Source: Whitmania pigra (taxonomy: Eukaryota > Annelida > Clitellata > Hirudinida > Haemopidae). From it: a stretch of DNA of 64,000 nt. Shown here piece after piece: positions 60,844 to 64,000 of this stretch. Numbering within the stretch: position 1 is the first letter of the stretch; each line of letters begins with the position of its first letter. The position numbers were made by a program, and so were the translations under genes. Under the pieces are notes generated by a model. It searched no databases, had not been told where the DNA came from, and saw only the letters and a list, made by a program, of their open reading frames with translations. The DNA is taken from NCBI GenBank assembly GCA_021613335.1, contig JAJTWR010000068.1, positions 22,829 through 86,828 of the forward strand, in the 5' to 3' direction.

Positions 60844-63400
60844 AATGGTCCATATTCAAAAATTCCTATAGATCTAGATGTTCTCAAAAGAGCATTAGAA
60901 TTAATAGTTCTGATATTGAGATAAAGTTTTTTTTTAAGTTTCTGAATGATTTAACCATTTAACTCCAACAAAGCCTACATAAAAAGGCTGTACGGACACA
61001 TGAAACTTTTTAGAATGTGTCTATACCATACATACTAAAAATATGAAATTTGAAATTATTTCCAAATGTTATCATTTGATGTGACTATTTCCAATTGGGT
61101 TGTTCTCATCATATGACCATGGCAGGTAGGCTGCAAAACATCTAACTGAACATTAATAGACATATTATCACTAAAACAGGACAATATAAAGATTCTTGGA
61201 ACATGCAAAATTTGTGTGAAATCTTTCCCTTTTAAGACATTTTGTAATTAACACCACAAAATTTTAAAGTAGCAATATTTAAGATAAATTTTAATGCCAA
61301 AAATATTAATATTTTTTATTAATTCACAAATATTTACCTTAGAGTTGTTTATAAACTCTAAAAAAAATATATAATAGTTTTCCTTCAAAAACATTTTCAT
61401 GACCTAAATGAGCAAAAATCGTGAGGTTCCACAAGTGGATTGTTTGGAGATAAATGGCTAAATCCATTTTACTTGTTACTTTTTGTATTTAAAGATCACA
61501 TGATGTGTTGATTTAGGGTCACTTATTGGATTTAATGTTTTAATGGCAACGTTTTGTGTTTCTGCATTCCTTCACTATATTACTCACAAAACCTTTATTG
61601 TTTTGTGATATTTTCTTTTAAAGCTCCAATGTTGCATTCCATGAATTCCATGATCAAGTTTAAATGTTGCAGGAATAATCTGTAATTATTATTTTTAACC
61701 TTGTTACTCATTCATCAGTCTTATTAAAATTGAAATTTGTTGTAATTTCAGACAGGTTTGGAGTTTCTGTGATGCCAACATTTTAAAGTTTTATTTTTCA
61801 GGCTTCTGACTCCAATATGACTATGAATATCTTTTTACTCTTACATATTTAAGCGATTTAAAATAAATACAGAAGGCAAAGGCTTTTTTTAGGGCTTGCT
61901 TTGTTTTAAAACCTTTTGTTTTTTCATATTTTATTTTTAATTTCAAAACAGACCAACTATTTCAAGTTAGCTTAGTTATATTCCTTTACTTTCCTTAGAG
62001 AGGGGTAGGTTTTTGGTGTCTGTGGAAAATTAATAATTTGGAGACTTCCCGATTAATGTTATCAGTTTGGTGCCTCCTAGAAAATAGCCCCAATAGAAAG
62101 GAGTGATAGGGCACTTCCTTCTTCTGGCAATCCAATATGAGGGCTTGAGGACAGCTTTGTTCTTGTGGAGACCTTATAAAATGGATTGTAATTTTCAGTT
62201 ATTGGATAAATTGTTTTGCATAGAATTTAAACGATATAAATCACTTCTAGAAAGGCGAATTATGACATTCAATTTGATGAATGGGCTTTGGATGGTCACA
62301 AGATAAGAGTTTGATTAGCTGCGATTGTTCAGGGTGTCATCCCAGGTCTGCTTAGTGGAGAAAGCTTTGTAAAGTTTGTTTCTATGTTTGAAGTAGGTGA
62401 AACCTTCCAGCCTGTATGAAACAAAATTACGATTAAAATAAAATTTGAAACACTCGTACAGCGCAAATTACGCTGTAAATTAATCGTAAATTAATAATTG
62501 ATTCGCTAGATTAATAAACTAACTGCATAATAATATCCAACTAACAAATTGCTGACGTATTAAATAATTAATGGCTGTCTAGAACGAACTCGAAATAACA
62601 AAAAATCAATTTAAAAAGATTCATGTCATCAAAATCGGGAAATAATTTCTGTCTTCCTTATTGAAACCGAAAGATGACTAATAAGCAATACTGTGATTCT
62701 GCCCACTTTCGTCTGAAATTAGCGAAAAATTATAATTCCTTCCCTTCTAAGGTTTTGAACCAATCATCTGCGAGCCACTTACGTACAAGACCTAAGTGTG
62801 CCATGAATGATCGAATGACGAAAGGAAGGATGAGTTTGAAATGGTTGATTGTGGTGGAGATGGATTAATGAGCCTTTCCGTATAATATAATATACATTGT
62901 ATGTTGTACATACACAAACACCATAAATAAGTAAATTTTTAGGTCCACGGATGATAAACTGATGGATGGATAAATGAGACTCACTTTTGAACAGACATCT
63001 TATTTGTTCATTTATTTATTTACGTATTTAGTTATTTCATTTTTTGTTTAAATTATTACATTATTTCAAAGGAATGTGCATGCACTATAACAGACATAGT
63101 CGACAATTTAGGTTCATTCAAGGTTGTCAATTAATATTAGACAGAAAAAAAATGGAATTTCTCAATAATTTCACTTTTTAATATAGTGGAAAACAAATGA
63201 TCACAAGTAACAACTATATACAATTAAAATGTAATCAATTATATTAATTTTTATTAATTTATGTTTTAATTTTAATTTCAGACAATTGAATCAAATTTAA
63301 TTACAATTCATTGATTGCAGATAGATTTCTATATTGTTGATTTTGTGATTATTAAAAAACCTAATTTGAATAACTATCCCCGTTTGTAATAAAGTAAATA
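60844..63400. other. Long AT-rich region, no gene recognised
   Basis: Probably the 3' UTR of the small membrane protein, then intergenic DNA. Short frames at 62103-62306 and 62674-62868 have no motif and stay unassigned. AT-rich simple sequence near 63005-63040. Confidence 0.5.
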
Positions 63401-63478
63401 AATTATAAATTCAAAAGGTCGGGCAATGGCATTATTGTCTACCCGGGTGCAAAAGGGAGACCTGTATTGCTCCGTGTC

Positions 63479-63492
63479 GTTGTCATGGAAAC
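63479..63492 (+). promoter_or_regulatory. X-box-like RFX site
   Basis: GTTGTCATGGAAAC differs at two positions from the palindromic X-box GTTGCCATGGCAAC bound by RFX factors, which commonly mark promoters of ciliary genes in animals. It sits in a GC-richer patch (63415-63530) within AT-rich DNA, as expected for a promoter or first exon of a gene running out of the window. Confidence 0.5.
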
Positions 63493-64000
63493 AGGTCAGT
63501 CCTGGCTGGAGCAGACGAGTTTGTGTCAGGCGGAAATTATAGAATTTAGATTAAGAAATGTTGATTATTCAAAATTAAATTCGTCTCACTCTTGGGATGC
63601 TAACCAGCAACAGTGATTGTTAAAGCGAAGAATTAATGTTATTAAAAGTAACATATAATTAAAAAGTGCTTATTTATTTAATCATGCAATTACAACTATA
63701 ATGTCATCTCTTCAAGCGCAATTACACAATTTATCATTCCAAGTTAATTGATTGGATGCTTTGTAAGCAATTACTAAAGTATGTTTCGCAGCATTTGAAA
63801 GTGGCTTCAGAATGTGCACGCTCTCGATTAGCCTAATAATGAAATCAACAACAATAATAAATAAATAAATAAGAATAGTAATAATTTTCTTACAAATAAT
63901 TATAACGATGAAAAAGGAGATGAGGATGATGACGACGACGATGAAAAGTAATTGTTAATTTACTTAACGTCAACCCTGATCATTAAAGAAGTGATTTGAG
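63493..64000. other. Right edge, no gene assigned
   Basis: After the GC-richer patch the DNA is AT-rich again. A GATGAC-type microsatellite runs at about 63917-63945. A first intron of a gene continuing beyond the window is possible. Confidence 0.4.

Overview
This is AT-rich animal DNA. The host genes are of metazoan type: a spliced membrane protein with WSC and EGF modules, a D-dopachrome tautomerase/MIF gene with introns, and a GT61 glycosyltransferase. The mobile elements are metazoan classes too: Ty3/Gypsy elements including a CsRn1-type one, LINEs with APE or restriction-like endonucleases, several hAT lineages, MULEs and pogo. The species cannot be named from the sequence; an invertebrate is my guess. 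All host-gene models are read by eye.

Left third (1-26000) is transposon strata. 1-8400 holds decayed LINE and Gypsy pieces, a MULE with terminal minisatellite arrays and a small inverted-repeat element. 8418-9989 is a hAT with a CsRn1 solo LTR inside. 10466-19519 is one hAT (8-bp target duplication) that took in a Gypsy element and a solo LTR; that LTR was split by a second hAT, which itself holds another solo LTR. 19854-21891 is a MULE with another hAT inside. 22094-25611 is a 3.5-kb palindrome of two inward-facing pogo remnants.

Middle (26500-48500) is a host gene inflated by transposons. Small exons for a possible lectin-like segment, a WSC module, cysteine-rich and EGF modules, and a final transmembrane exon lie at 27013-27230, 27309-27430, 27577-27703, 30517-30624, 37975-38097, 48102-48230 and 48297-48481. 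From the second of these on, every junction is phase-compatible. The introns hold a LINE with two hATs, a complete Gypsy element nearly identical to the one at 10688-16027, a MULE containing a hAT fragment containing a CsRn1-type element, a ZBED5-like hAT, and a short LTR element coding for one intact 403-residue SAP-domain protein.

Right part (49000-64000): LTR and hAT scraps, an RLE-type LINE between inverted ~300-bp repeats, a foldback palindrome, then the gene-like end: an intronless GT61 gene (minus) divergent from the MIF/DDT gene (plus), a 63-residue single-pass membrane protein ORF, long AT-rich DNA, and an X-box-like motif near the right edge.

The most noteworthy biology is the SAP-Gag Gypsy family: Gag begins with a SAP domain, the protease is split across a +1 frame change, and priming fits tRNA-Leu. 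Its miniature relative keeps an intact SAP ORF although its LTRs have diverged by about 4%.
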